A DNA stretch of 64,000 nucleotides from Lachnospiraceae bacterium RM5 (GCA_900110975.1 FOFK01000005.1:97901-161900), one strand, 5' to 3'; counted from the stretch's first letter, positions 48,124-57,475 are shown. Notes: generated from the sequence alone by a model not told the origin. Numbers and translations: made by a program.

Positions 48124-48516
48124 TCATTCTTCTATTTTATTTATATCATGAGCAATTATCTTGCTAACCTCCTTCATTTGTACTTTTGCATGATCCCATT
48201 CAAACTTTTTAATATTATCAAATAAAACATCCAATAATTTCCATTTATCTTCAGGAAAATATGTATACAATCGTTGTATACTAGCCCCTGCATTACTTAT
48301 ATTTTCTTTTTGTGCGCACAAGACACATCCTCCTACATTTTTAAAATAGTTTTCATAAGCAACTAGTCTTCGCTCAATCTTTTTATCCTTATACTCCATT
48401 CGTTTCAACTTTAACTGAAATCTATTGTTTGCAATTTGCGTAAACAATGGTATTAATATTGATAGAATCAAAGTAACCACTATGGCAATCCATGGTGCTA
48501 AAGAATTAATATCCAT
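48124..48516 (-). CDS. small single-pass membrane protein
   Basis: A 130-residue protein with one membrane helix at about 8-28 (WIAIVVTLILSILIPLF), a basic coiled-coil stretch (ANNRFQLKLKRMEYKDKKIERR) and a soluble helical tail. Unrecognised. It lies between hsdS and the recombinase in the same direction; membrane-bound accessory proteins occur in several defence islands, but a role here is inference. Confidence 0.75.
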   Translation of the reverse strand: MDINSLAPWIAIVVTLILSILIPLFTQIANNRFQLKLKRMEYKDKKIERRLVAYENYFKNVGGCVLCAQKENISNAGASIQRLYTYFPEDKWKLLDVLFDNIKKFEWDHAKVQMKEVSKIIAHDINKIEE

Positions 48517-48542
48517 ACTATATCTCCTACAAAATTTTATTT

Positions 48543-49640
48543 CTATCCAAAATACTCCTGCATTAAACTATCAAACAATAGTTGTGCTTCATCCAATGCC
48601 TTCTGCACTACAACTTTTGATTTGTCGACTTGTTCTACAAATGCGGTAAACTCATCCTGAATAGTTCTTGGTGGAGTAAGAATATCGAAATCTTTCAATA
48701 AAAAGATTTTAAACTCCGCAAATGTAGAGCCTGATCCCATCTTTGGGTACTCCACTTGGGTCTTTACTCTCATGAAATACTGTAAATACTTCGGATTGTA
48801 TATTTCTCTATCCGGTGAAATACAGAGAACACGACCATCCTTATAATAGAATGGATCATCTGTATCAACCATCCACACCTGTCCCTTATTACAAATGGAA
48901 GGCATAAGTAAATCGCCTACCTTAGGCTTAGTTTCATCATTGGCCAGTCTGTTGTAATGTTCTTCAGAAATATAATATGGATCAGATGGTTTCTGACCGT
49001 TTGCCAATTCTCCAATTTCAGTTCCACGATAGAAAGGAATACCCTCTTCAACAAATTCCGACGTAAAAACTCTATGGCTAGATCCCACCTCTGCAACGGT
49101 GCCAAGCTTCTTCGTTTCATACTTATAGTCTTCAGTTGCGACATCACCAAACATCTCGACAAATCGGGCTTTGATAAGGTCATCTAGCTTGCGTAATTCC
49201 TCTTCTCTTTCAGCAATTATTCTCTCACATTTCCCAAGAACATCTACAATTTTTGACTGTTCTTCCAGTGAGTCCAGGTTAAACTGCTCATTCTTATAGT
49301 CCTTGAAATAGATATGAGGAATGGTTGCACCCGTAAAATACTTTTCAAGGTGCATATATCTCACTACATAGCAAAGATACTCAGGTAGCACATTATCCTT
49401 GGGTATCAAATATTGCATCGTACCTATTACAGATGATTTTGCTGGATGAAGTGTTGTTCTTCCAATTCCTGCTCCATCCTTAACAACTGCCACATATGGT
49501 TTTTCCTGATGATAAAAATCCACATTTCCTATATATCCGGACGCACCATATATTGGATAATCCCCATGTGCATCTGCTATGTCTGACTGTTTTAAGTTTG
49601 ATGAGCCACGCTCACAAACATCTTCAAGTTTTACTCTCAT
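48543..49640 (-). CDS. hsdS: type I restriction specificity subunit (copy proximal to hsdM)
   Basis: A 365-residue HsdS. TRD1 is about 1-145 and TRD2 about 175-335. The central helix is LDDLIKARFVEMFGD and the C-terminal helix EQVDKSKVVVQKAL. The DNA for both helices is repeated in the second hsdS (29 bp at 49147-49175 versus 45899-45927, and 23 bp at 48615-48637 versus 45385-45407). Being nearest hsdM, it may be the expressed copy. TRDs differ from the other copy. Confidence 0.9.
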   Translation of the reverse strand: MRVKLEDVCERGSSNLKQSDIADAHGDYPIYGASGYIGNVDFYHQEKPYVAVVKDGAGIGRTTLHPAKSSVIGTMQYLIPKDNVLPEYLCYVVRYMHLEKYFTGATIPHIYFKDYKNEQFNLDSLEEQSKIVDVLGKCERIIAEREEELRKLDDLIKARFVEMFGDVATEDYKYETKKLGTVAEVGSSHRVFTSEFVEEGIPFYRGTEIGELANGQKPSDPYYISEEHYNRLANDETKPKVGDLLMPSICNKGQVWMVDTDDPFYYKDGRVLCISPDREIYNPKYLQYFMRVKTQVEYPKMGSGSTFAEFKIFLLKDFDILTPPRTIQDEFTAFVEQVDKSKVVVQKALDEAQLLFDSLMQEYFG

Positions 49641-49687
49641 CTATCATCCCTACAAATCTCAATTTATAAGACTATTTCACAACCATC

Positions 49688-49708
49688 TTCTTGACCTATG
49701 GTCAAGAA
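49688..49708. terminator. 9-bp hairpin between DinD-like gene and hsdS
   Basis: TTCTTGACC and GGTCAAGAA around TAT. A second, weaker GCGAC-rich inverted segment follows toward 49730. No T-run on the minus strand. It lies between two copies of a 17-base repeat (49655-49671 and 49731-49747). Confidence 0.4.
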
Positions 49709-49755
49709 GCGTCGCTCCCTTTGGTCGCTTAATCTCAATTTATAAGATTTGCCTT

Positions 49756-50628
49756 TCATTCTTTATTTGTTTCATCCGTACCTACATCTTCAATTAAACC
49801 AGTTATAATATTCTGTAATTGCTTAGCATTTTTAAATGTAATCACAGGCTGTCCGGTACGATCTTCAATTTCTTTTCTTGCATTACCAGCAATTACACCA
49901 CCTTCTTTTGCAACTTTCTGATTTTCTTTCAAACCTTGTGGATTTTGTACCTTTGTAAGTTCTGTCGTAGTTGCCTCTGCAAGCATGTTTAAAGCAAGTT
50001 CGAGCGTACTCATATTATCGCGTAAATTTTCTTTCTTTAATCCTTTTAGGTTTTTATATTGTCTTGTTGACATACCAGACCAGGCTTTTGTTATTTCATC
50101 TGTTAGAATAGCATATTCTCTTCCTTGCTCAACACCATGACTCTTCCACTGATCAGTAAGTTCCTTTCTAGCGCGAATTGTTTGAAGTCTTTGATTTATC
50201 CAATCAGCATCATAACCAAGTTTTGCGTATGTTTCCAAAGCTCTATCAATAGTTAACTCTGGGTCTATTGTCTCATCAATGTGTTCACGACCAACTTGAG
50301 CCAACCACATTTTAAACGGTTCTGCTTTTTTTGACGGAATTGACTGTATTAAACGTAATAATTGTTCCGTATTTGCTACATCTGTGTATCTTTTTTTTCC
50401 ATCTTGAGCTGTCATTTTCAACTGGTGACAATTTGTCACCAGTTGACTTCCTTCCTCTTTAAGTCTTTGTTTTAATTTATTCCAATATTTCCTAGCTTTT
50501 TCAAAATCTGTCTGTTCTGTCAAAACAGCAACCACATCTACAACCGAAAAATACCACTCTTCCTCATTTTCAATCCACGCTGTCCTAATAGGCTGATCTT
50601 CAAATAATTGCACATTATCATTTTCCAT
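49756..50628 (-). CDS. BRO-N / DinD-like protein in the type I RM operon
   Basis: A 290-residue protein with a BRO N-terminal domain (about 5-110): IRTAWIENEEEWYFSVVDVVAVLTE and RYTDVANTEQLLRLIQSIPS. It continues with the helical C-terminal half seen in DinD-type proteins. DinD in E. coli is DNA-damage inducible and inhibits RecA; homologues commonly travel with type I RM genes. Start taken at the ATG of MENDN, with GAGGGG 10 bases upstream; a GTG two codons earlier is possible. Confidence 0.85.
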   Translation of the reverse strand: MENDNVQLFEDQPIRTAWIENEEEWYFSVVDVVAVLTEQTDFEKARKYWNKLKQRLKEEGSQLVTNCHQLKMTAQDGKKRYTDVANTEQLLRLIQSIPSKKAEPFKMWLAQVGREHIDETIDPELTIDRALETYAKLGYDADWINQRLQTIRARKELTDQWKSHGVEQGREYAILTDEITKAWSGMSTRQYKNLKGLKKENLRDNMSTLELALNMLAEATTTELTKVQNPQGLKENQKVAKEGGVIAGNARKEIEDRTGQPVITFKNAKQLQNIITGLIEDVGTDETNKE

Positions 50629-50655
50629 ATGCACTTTTCCCCTCTTTCTTATATT

Positions 50656-52158
50656 TTATAAATTCAGCAACCTCTCCAACTCATCCATCTCTTTACCAAT
50701 TTCCATTTCAATTTCACGAATATTAGCCATTATTTCTGATGTTGGCGGATACTCAATCTTCACATACTCTACCTCTTTATATTTATTAATTGAAAGATCA
50801 TAATCATTATCAACAATGTCCTGCTTTGGAACCATAAATGATTTATCTGTACGTTTTCTATCTATTTCTTTATCAAGATTTTTAAATCGTTCAATGATAT
50901 CCGAAATATCACTTTCATTTACAGGTGTACGTTTATCATCTAAACTATATCCATCTGCAGTCATATCATAGAACCATACATTATCAGTCCCACCATGATT
51001 TGTCTTTGTAAAAATAAGAATCGCAGTTGATACCCCTGCATAAGGTTTAAAAACACCAGAAGGCATTGATATTACTGCTTCCAATCTATTATCTTCTACA
51101 ATCTGTTTTCTTATATCTTTATGCGCCTTAGATGATCCAAATAAAACTCCATCAGGAACGATACATGCACATCTTCCTCCCACTTTTAATATTCTAAGGA
51201 AAAGTGCAAGGAATAATAATTCTGTCTTCTTAGTTTTGCATACCTTTAAAAGATCTGCTGATACAGCATCCGCATCCAAACTACCCTTAAATGGAGGATT
51301 TGCAAGAATCAAAGAATATTTATCATGGTCTGTATTCTGATCTGACAAACTATCACGATATTCTATAAATGGATTATCAATTCCATGAGTCATCATATTC
51401 ATTGCACCAATACGAAGCATTGTCCTATCCATGTCAAATCCATTAAACATTGAATTCATATAATGCTCTTTTTTATCTTTATCAAAAAATATTTCTTCTT
51501 TTTTTGTCTCTTTTAAATATTCAGCTGCTGATACCAAAAACCCTGAAGTACCACAAGCAGGATCACAAATTACATCATCAGATTTTGGATCTACAATTTC
51601 AACCATCATACGAATAATATGTCTTGGAGTTCTAAACTGTCCATTTCTTCCCGCTGACGCAATTTTATTTAACAAATATTCATATACATCACCACGTACA
51701 TCTGATGACTGAGTGCCATTCATAATCTCATATATTTCATCTAAAGAGTCCACAACTTTTGATAACAAAAGTGGTGTTGGTAATTTAAAAATTGCATCAT
51801 TCATATATTTTGAATATGCACTATTCTTATCATCATGGAGATTTTTAATAAATGGAAAAACCCATTCCTGCATCACAGTATACATTCTTCCTGCCGGAAA
51901 ATCATGAAATACAGACCACTTCAATTGTTTACCATCAATTGAACGTTCACCAATCTTAACTTCTTCTGAAAAAATACTATTATATGGAAGACCAAGCATG
52001 ACACTTTCTTTTTCTTTTCTTTTATCAACATCATCCAAATCTCTGATAAACATAAGATATGTAATCTGCTCTATTACCTCTAATGGATTTACTAATCCAC
52101 CTGCTGCAAATATATCCCAAAGTCCATCTATTTTGTTCTTTAATTCACCTGTAATCAT
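50656..52158 (-). CDS. hsdM: type I DNA methyltransferase M subunit
   Basis: A 500-residue N6-adenine methyltransferase. An HsdM N-terminal helical domain is followed by the SAM motif DPACGTSGFLVSA and the catalytic LANPPF. The C-terminus (about 455-500) is the coiled-coil that contacts HsdS. It modifies host DNA in the M2S complex and is needed for restriction with HsdR. First gene of the island. Confidence 0.95.
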   Translation of the reverse strand: MITGELKNKIDGLWDIFAAGGLVNPLEVIEQITYLMFIRDLDDVDKRKEKESVMLGLPYNSIFSEEVKIGERSIDGKQLKWSVFHDFPAGRMYTVMQEWVFPFIKNLHDDKNSAYSKYMNDAIFKLPTPLLLSKVVDSLDEIYEIMNGTQSSDVRGDVYEYLLNKIASAGRNGQFRTPRHIIRMMVEIVDPKSDDVICDPACGTSGFLVSAAEYLKETKKEEIFFDKDKKEHYMNSMFNGFDMDRTMLRIGAMNMMTHGIDNPFIEYRDSLSDQNTDHDKYSLILANPPFKGSLDADAVSADLLKVCKTKKTELLFLALFLRILKVGGRCACIVPDGVLFGSSKAHKDIRKQIVEDNRLEAVISMPSGVFKPYAGVSTAILIFTKTNHGGTDNVWFYDMTADGYSLDDKRTPVNESDISDIIERFKNLDKEIDRKRTDKSFMVPKQDIVDNDYDLSINKYKEVEYVKIEYPPTSEIMANIREIEMEIGKEMDELERLLNL

Positions 52159-52261
52159 TTAAATCTCCTTATTCCAGTTAATATCTATATTTCTATCCAG
52201 TAATATTATATCATATACAATTATTTTTGCCTAAAACTATACACAATTTCTATTTCAATAA

Positions 52262-52301
52262 AGAATGACGCACAAAAACTTCAATTCTTATACGCCATTC
52301 T
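52262..52301 (-). terminator. terminator after DUF4177 gene (GTGCGTCA family)
   Basis: AGAATGACG pairs with CGCCATTCT (one wobble). On the minus strand TTTTTGTGCGTCATTC precedes TTTATTG. A closely related hairpin closes the 52850-54298 gene. Confidence 0.65.
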
Positions 52302-52328
52302 ATAATTACATGATATTTTTACAAACTC

Positions 52329-52592
52329 CTATATCCTCTCAAACACCATAGTAGCCTGTATCTTATCTCCACCCAAAAATCCCTTTGAACCCGAAGATGT
52401 TGTAGATATCGTATGCAATCTGTAGCCTTTTGCAGCCTGTGCATTAATTGTCTTTTGTAAATTTGTAAGACTAGATACTCCTGAACCTGTACCTACAAGT
52501 TTTTCTGTAAGGACAACCTGAATAACAACATACATATCATCAGATGTACCTCTTCCCTTATTTGCTCCTGCATCAAATCCAAATCCTGCCAT
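52329..52592 (-). CDS. DUF4177-like small protein
   Basis: An 87-residue protein: Gly-rich N-terminus (GFGFDAGANKGRG), then MYVVIQVVLTEKLVG and LQKTINAQAAKGYRLHTISTT, ending MVFERI, the pattern of DUF4177 single-domain proteins. Function unknown. AGGAGG-type site (GGAGG, 8 bases) fixes the MAGFG start. It has a promoter at 52656-52684 that is a near copy of the TPR-operon promoter. Confidence 0.75.
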   Translation of the reverse strand: MAGFGFDAGANKGRGTSDDMYVVIQVVLTEKLVGTGSGVSSLTNLQKTINAQAAKGYRLHTISTTSSGSKGFLGGDKIQATMVFERI

Positions 52593-52655
52593 AATAATAA
52601 CCTCCATACACATTATATTTTTCTTTTTTACCACGTACCAAATCATCTAATCACT

Positions 52656-52684
52656 ATTTTACACCCTTAAAAAAATAATTACAA
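52656..52684 (-). promoter_or_regulatory. promoter of the DUF4177 gene
   Basis: Minus strand TTGTAA, 17 bases, TAAAAT, with AGGGG before the -35; same pattern as 35091-35119. It lies about 65 bp upstream of the start codon. Confidence 0.65.
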
Positions 52685-52767
52685 CCCCTCTAACCTCTGC
52701 TGTCTGCTTTATGTAACAGCAAAGTCGCATTTCCACATTTTTCGCCATTAATTAAATAAAGCAAAAA

Positions 52768-52806
52768 AATGACGCACAAAAAGCATTCGCTTTTCATACG
52801 CCATTT
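52768..52806 (-). terminator. terminator after the 52850-54298 gene
   Basis: AAATGACG pairs with CGCCATTT, with an inner AAAAGC-ATTC-GCTTTT stem; TTTTTTTGC follows on the minus strand. A strong two-tier hairpin. Confidence 0.85.
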
Positions 52807-52849
52807 AAATAAATTGTTTATTTTACTCTGCTATGTTATATCCTTGATA

Positions 52850-54298
52850 TTAACGCAATTCTGTATTAATATCTGGTATTAATGGTAACTCTTCACTTGG
52901 AGTTGCTGGGAGAACAAAACTTACATATCCCTTACCATTGAATGTTGAAGGATCTAATTTTTCTGTAGATATTACATATCTTGCATGTGTTAATGAATTA
53001 GGTGTTTTATTATAATATTTACAGCTGTTTGTTGTTACAACCTTAGGTTCTGATAAAGTATTACTGCTTACCCAATATTTGTATACATAATACTCACTTA
53101 CTCCATTAACTGCATCCCATGACATCTTTAATGAATTGTTTGTATATTTGTATGATACATTTGTTATTATAGAACTTGCAGGTTTTCCTGCTTTTGCATC
53201 AACTGCATACTTAACATTTACGTTATCAGAAACATCATCTTCGCTCATTGCCTGTACAATATATCTATATGATGAACCACTCTTTAAATTATAAAATACA
53301 GCACTTGTTCCTGTAACTACCTTTGATTTCTGAATAATTCCACTTGTTGGGAAATATTTATAAATCTGATAACTTGTTGCGCCATCAACTTTTTTCCAAG
53401 TTAATTTAACTGATTTTTCACCATTACATGTTGCTGATACAACCGGTGCATCTAATGTTCCGCCATATTCTGGCATGCAAAATGATATATCTAAATCTAT
53501 GTATCTATAATCAGTACTTCTTCTATAAGATGATTCAAAATATGTATGTTCTTCAGGGAAGTTTGTTGCACTTGCAAATATATATGGATCCGTTGTCTTC
53601 AAAACAACTGAACCTATATATATATCTCCACTTCTGAATAAATCATCTTCACCCATAGTACCGCCACATATTGTATGGTCATATAAATATACACTTTCGA
53701 TAGTGTATTTATCTTCTTCTAAAGAAGCAATATTATTTACCCATTCACCATATGTCTGGCCTGATTTTGGTGTAACTACTCCCTTTACCTGTGCAATATT
53801 AATTGGTCCATTAAAACTAAAGTAATAATATATAATCATATTATATACTCCACCTTCACAATTAATGGATGTATAAGGAATTTCATTATCAGAAATAACA
53901 TTCATTAATTCACCGGGTGCAAAAGCCCAATCTTCTTCCGGAACTTCCAAATCGATCTGTACACAATATGAATATCCATCTTTAAATTCAAAATCCTCAT
54001 CTTCATAATATGTACCATCTTCATAACTATATCTAATATAATCAGAAGAATCTTCTTTCTCACCCCATATGTCGACGTCAGTGAGATTATAATGAAGATT
54101 ATTTTTTACAGCAATTTTTTCAATATAATCTTTTCCGGTCTGACCTACTACTCCATCTACCAACCCATCAATTTCAACATCATAAATAATGTTTGTTATT
54201 GTAGAGATTGCACTTGCATCCCTTGTGTTTGTTAGTATCATTGTTGCAACAATTGCAACCACAAGCATGCTACTAACCAGTTTTTTAACTACTTTCAT
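52850..54298 (-). CDS. secreted protein with two Fn3-like C-terminal domains
   Basis: A 482-residue secreted protein. Signal peptide (about 1-30, cut after ASA). The middle is a beta-rich acidic domain (about 35-290) that I cannot name. Two Fn3-like modules follow (SVKLTWKKVDGATSYQIYKYFPTSG... and SLKMSWDAVNGVSEYYVYKYW...). There is no LPxTG or membrane anchor. The same tail type is found in the 61693-63753 protein, suggesting a shared surface-binding module. Start set by AAAGGAGG 7 bases upstream. Confidence 0.8.
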   Translation of the reverse strand: MKVVKKLVSSMLVVAIVATMILTNTRDASAISTITNIIYDVEIDGLVDGVVGQTGKDYIEKIAVKNNLHYNLTDVDIWGEKEDSSDYIRYSYEDGTYYEDEDFEFKDGYSYCVQIDLEVPEEDWAFAPGELMNVISDNEIPYTSINCEGGVYNMIIYYYFSFNGPINIAQVKGVVTPKSGQTYGEWVNNIASLEEDKYTIESVYLYDHTICGGTMGEDDLFRSGDIYIGSVVLKTTDPYIFASATNFPEEHTYFESSYRRSTDYRYIDLDISFCMPEYGGTLDAPVVSATCNGEKSVKLTWKKVDGATSYQIYKYFPTSGIIQKSKVVTGTSAVFYNLKSGSSYRYIVQAMSEDDVSDNVNVKYAVDAKAGKPASSIITNVSYKYTNNSLKMSWDAVNGVSEYYVYKYWVSSNTLSEPKVVTTNSCKYYNKTPNSLTHARYVISTEKLDPSTFNGKGYVSFVLPATPSEELPLIPDINTELR

Positions 54299-54463
54299 AG
54301 TTTCCTCCTTTAATAAATTATATAATTTTTTACCTTTGAATTTTACCATATATATTTATATCAAAAAATAATTTTTTAAATTTTTATTAACATTTATTAA
54401 CAATTCTTTACATTTCCCTTGTTTATCAGATATTTCTTTTAATTCAACCCACAAATCCACTAA

Positions 54464-54510
54464 CCACAATATCTAGTGTTTTAACAAAAATATTTTTCAA
54501 TATTTAGTGG
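54464..54510 (+). promoter_or_regulatory. paired NrdR boxes upstream of nrdD
   Basis: CCACAATATCTAGTGT (54464-54479) and TTTCAATATTTAGTGG (54495-54510) match the NrdR box pattern. Their equivalent positions are 31 bp apart, about three helical turns, as required for cooperative NrdR binding. Class III reductase repression at high dATP/ATP is expected. Confidence 0.8.
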
Positions 54511-54610
54511 ACATCATTGAGATATAGTGCTATAATTCATCTTGCTTGGCTTTGTCCATGAAACTACGTAAATTATTTTATTTTAATTAAAGGAATTATA
54601 GGAGAAGGTA

Positions 54611-56737
54611 ATGAAAGTTATTAAAAGAGACGGTAGAAAAGTTAATTATGACCGTAACAAAATCGCTATCGCTATTCAGAAAGCTAACGAAGAGGTTCCA
54701 AAAGAAGAAAAAATTTCTGAAGAAAAAATCTATGGCATTATTGCTTCCATCGAAAACCGTGGAGCAGAAGAAATGCAGGTTGAAGAGATTCAGGATATTA
54801 TCGAACAGAAACTCATGCAGGAGAAGAAATTTGTTCTTGCAAAAACTTATATCATCTACAGATATACAAGAGAAATGGTTCGTAAAGCAAATACCACTGA
54901 CGAATCAATCCTTAGTCTTATCCAGAACAGCAACAAGGATGTAATGGAGGAAAATTCTAACAAGAATGCTACTATTGCTTCTACTCAGCGTGATCTTATT
55001 GCAGGGGAAGTTTCAAAGGATCTTACAAAACGTGTTCTTCTTCCTGAAAAAATCGTTAAAGCTCACGAAGAAGGCGTTATTCATTTCCATGATATGGATT
55101 ATTTTTTACAGGATATCTTTAACTGCTGCCTTATTAATATCGGCGATATGTTAGATAACGGAACTGTTATGAATGGCAAACTTATTGAAAGTCCAAAGAG
55201 TTTCCAGGTAGCATGTACTGTTACAACACAAATTATTGCTTCTGTTGCTTCAAGCCAGTATGGCGGACAGACTGTAGATATCAGACATCTTGGAAAATAT
55301 TTAAGAAAAAGCAAGGAAAAATATCAGAAACATTATACTGAAAAATACAAAGGACAGATTGATGATAAACTCATTGATCAGTTTGTTGAAGACAGATTAT
55401 ATGATGAATTAAAATCAGGTGTACAGACTATCCAGTATCAGATAAATACTTTAATGACAACTAACGGTCAGTCTCCTTTTGTTACTTTATTCCTTAATCT
55501 TGATAAAGATGATGAATATATAGATGAAAATGCAAGAATCATTGAAGAAATCTTAAGACAGCGTCTTGAAGGTATCAAGAATGAAAAAGGTGTTTATGTT
55601 ACACCTGCATTTCCAAAGCTTATCTACGTTCTTGATGAGCACAACTGCTTAAAGGGCGGCAAATATGATTATATTACAAAGCTTGCTGTTAAATGTTCAG
55701 CTAAGCGTATGTATCCTGATTATATTTCCGCTAAGCTTATGCGTGAAAATTATGAAGGAAACGTTTTCGGATGCATGGGATGCAGAAGTTTCTTAAGCCC
55801 ATGGAAAGATGAAAATGGAAATTATAAATTTGAAGGAAGATTTAACCAGGGTGTTGTCAGCCTTAACCTTCCTCAGATTGGTATTCTTGCCAAAGGTGAT
55901 CATGAAAAATTCTGGGAGATTCTTGAAGAAAGACTTGCTCTTTGCTTCGAGGCTCTTATGTGCAGACACCGCGCATTAGAAGGTACTTTATCTTCTGTCA
56001 GCCCAATTCACTGGCAGTATGGTGCCATTGCAAGACTTGGCAAACATGAAACAATCGATAAATTATTACATAACGGTTATTCAAGTATTTCTCTTGGATA
56101 TATCGGTCTTTATGAAGTTACAAAGCTTATGACAGGCGTTTCACATACTGATGAAAAAGGTAAGGAATTTGCCCTTAAAGTTATGAACAGACTTAGAAAG
56201 GCAACTGATACATGGAAAGAAAATACAGGTATTGGATTTGCTCTTTATGGCACTCCTGCTGAAAGCCTCTGCTATAGATTTGCAAGAATCGATAAAGAAA
56301 GATTCGGTGAAATCGAAGATGTTACAGATAAGGGCTATTATACAAACTCTTATCATGTTGATGTCAGAGAAAAAATTGATGCATTCTCTAAATTTACATT
56401 TGAAAGCCAGTTCCAGAAAATTTCTTCAGGTGGTTCTATCTCATATGTTGAGATTCCAAACCTTAGAAATAACTTGGAAGCTATCGAAGAAATCGTTAAA
56501 TTTATTTACGATAACATTCAATATGCTGAATTTAATACAAAATCTGACTACTGCCACGAATGTGGATACGATGGTGAAATCATTATAAATGATGACCTTG
56601 AATGGGAATGCCCACAGTGCCACAACAAAGATCATTCTAAGATGAATGTTACAAGAAGAACTTGTGGATACCTTGGTGAAAACTTCTGGAACGTAGGAAA
56701 AACAAAAGAAATCAATTCCAGAGTGCTTCATTTATAA
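54611..56737 (+). CDS. nrdD: anaerobic ribonucleoside-triphosphate reductase
   Basis: A 708-residue class III reductase. ATP-cone allosteric domain at about 1-90; catalytic barrel; zinc motif CHECGYDG and CPQCHNKD near the end; and the glycyl radical site RTCGYLGE with Gly686. It converts NTPs to dNTPs without oxygen, in line with an anaerobe. nrdG follows by 87 bp. Upstream NrdR boxes imply repression by NrdR. Confidence 0.97.
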   Translation: MKVIKRDGRKVNYDRNKIAIAIQKANEEVPKEEKISEEKIYGIIASIENRGAEEMQVEEIQDIIEQKLMQEKKFVLAKTYIIYRYTREMVRKANTTDESILSLIQNSNKDVMEENSNKNATIASTQRDLIAGEVSKDLTKRVLLPEKIVKAHEEGVIHFHDMDYFLQDIFNCCLINIGDMLDNGTVMNGKLIESPKSFQVACTVTTQIIASVASSQYGGQTVDIRHLGKYLRKSKEKYQKHYTEKYKGQIDDKLIDQFVEDRLYDELKSGVQTIQYQINTLMTTNGQSPFVTLFLNLDKDDEYIDENARIIEEILRQRLEGIKNEKGVYVTPAFPKLIYVLDEHNCLKGGKYDYITKLAVKCSAKRMYPDYISAKLMRENYEGNVFGCMGCRSFLSPWKDENGNYKFEGRFNQGVVSLNLPQIGILAKGDHEKFWEILEERLALCFEALMCRHRALEGTLSSVSPIHWQYGAIARLGKHETIDKLLHNGYSSISLGYIGLYEVTKLMTGVSHTDEKGKEFALKVMNRLRKATDTWKENTGIGFALYGTPAESLCYRFARIDKERFGEIEDVTDKGYYTNSYHVDVREKIDAFSKFTFESQFQKISSGGSISYVEIPNLRNNLEAIEEIVKFIYDNIQYAEFNTKSDYCHECGYDGEIIINDDLEWECPQCHNKDHSKMNVTRRTCGYLGENFWNVGKTKEINSRVLHL

Positions 56738-56824
56738 AAAATTCAAAAAATATTATATTTACTTAAACAAAGCAGCTGCATAAATAAAGCAGCTGCTTTA
56801 AAAGAGTTATAAAAGGAGCAAGCT

Positions 56825-57352
56825 ATGAATTATGCTGATATAAAGAAATACGACGTTGCAAATGGTCCTGGCGTACGTATATCTCTATTTGTAAGTGGTT
56901 GTTCACATTTCTGCAAAGGATGTTTTAATGAAATTGCCTGGGATTACAACTACGGAAAAGAATTTACAGATGATACAATAAATGAAATCGTTGAATTTCT
57001 TGATAATCCTCATATAGCAGGTCTTACAATTCTTGGCGGCGAACCAATGGATCCTAAAAACCAGGATGCACTTGTGCCACTTGTAAAAAAAGTTAAAGAG
57101 TTATATCCGGATAAAACCATCTGGTGCTTTACCGGATACCTTTTCGACAAGGATTTGCTTGAAAATATGTACAAAGAAAATCCTTCTACAAGAGAGCTTT
57201 TATCCCGCTTTGATGTAATGGTAGACGGCGAATTTGTAGAGGATCTCAAGAACTTAAACCTTAAATTCAAAGGTTCATCAAACCAGCGAACAATTGATGT
57301 ACAAGCTTCTTTAAAAGAAGGCAAGGTTGTTTTGATTGATAAATATAATTAA
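56825..57352 (+). CDS. nrdG: anaerobic ribonucleotide reductase activase
   Basis: A 175-residue radical-SAM enzyme. C26-x3-C30-x2-C33 (CSHFCKGC) binds the 4Fe-4S cluster; LTILGGEPMDP is the GGE motif. It forms the glycyl radical on NrdD. AAAGGAG precedes the ATG by 7 bases. Its last 8 codons are part of a 36-bp unit repeated 67 bp downstream. Confidence 0.96.
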   Translation: MNYADIKKYDVANGPGVRISLFVSGCSHFCKGCFNEIAWDYNYGKEFTDDTINEIVEFLDNPHIAGLTILGGEPMDPKNQDALVPLVKKVKELYPDKTIWCFTGYLFDKDLLENMYKENPSTRELLSRFDVMVDGEFVEDLKNLNLKFKGSSNQRTIDVQASLKEGKVVLIDKYN

Positions 57353-57428
57353 ATTCAAACTCAAAATAAAGAACTTAGAGAGGTCTACAAAAGTTGTTTT
57401 GATTAATAGATATAATTAAATTCAAACT
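57326..57428 (+). repeat. tandem duplication of the nrdG 3' end
   Basis: 57326-57361 and 57393-57428 match at 34 of 36 positions (GTTGTTTTGATT... ending AAATTCAAACT), period 67 bp. The first copy includes the nrdG stop; the second is non-coding. Confidence 0.85.
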
Positions 57429-57430
57429 TA

Positions 57431-57475
57431 GCACGCCTGATTGTATACGTTTTGTGCGTTTTGTGCGTGTTTTTT
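57431..57475 (+). terminator. terminator after nrdG
   Basis: CACGC and GCGTG close a larger loop containing TTTTGTGCGT repeats, then TTTTTT. Short stem, so moderate support. The TTTGTGCGT core recalls the terminators at 52262 and 52768. Confidence 0.5.

Noticed and set aside
45361..49640. Classical invertible hsdS switch
   Set aside because: The two hsdS genes and their repeats are in the same orientation, so simple inversion between them is not supported.
56441..56731. 96-codon minus-strand open frame
   Set aside because: Shadow of nrdD 3' end, including the zinc-motif region.
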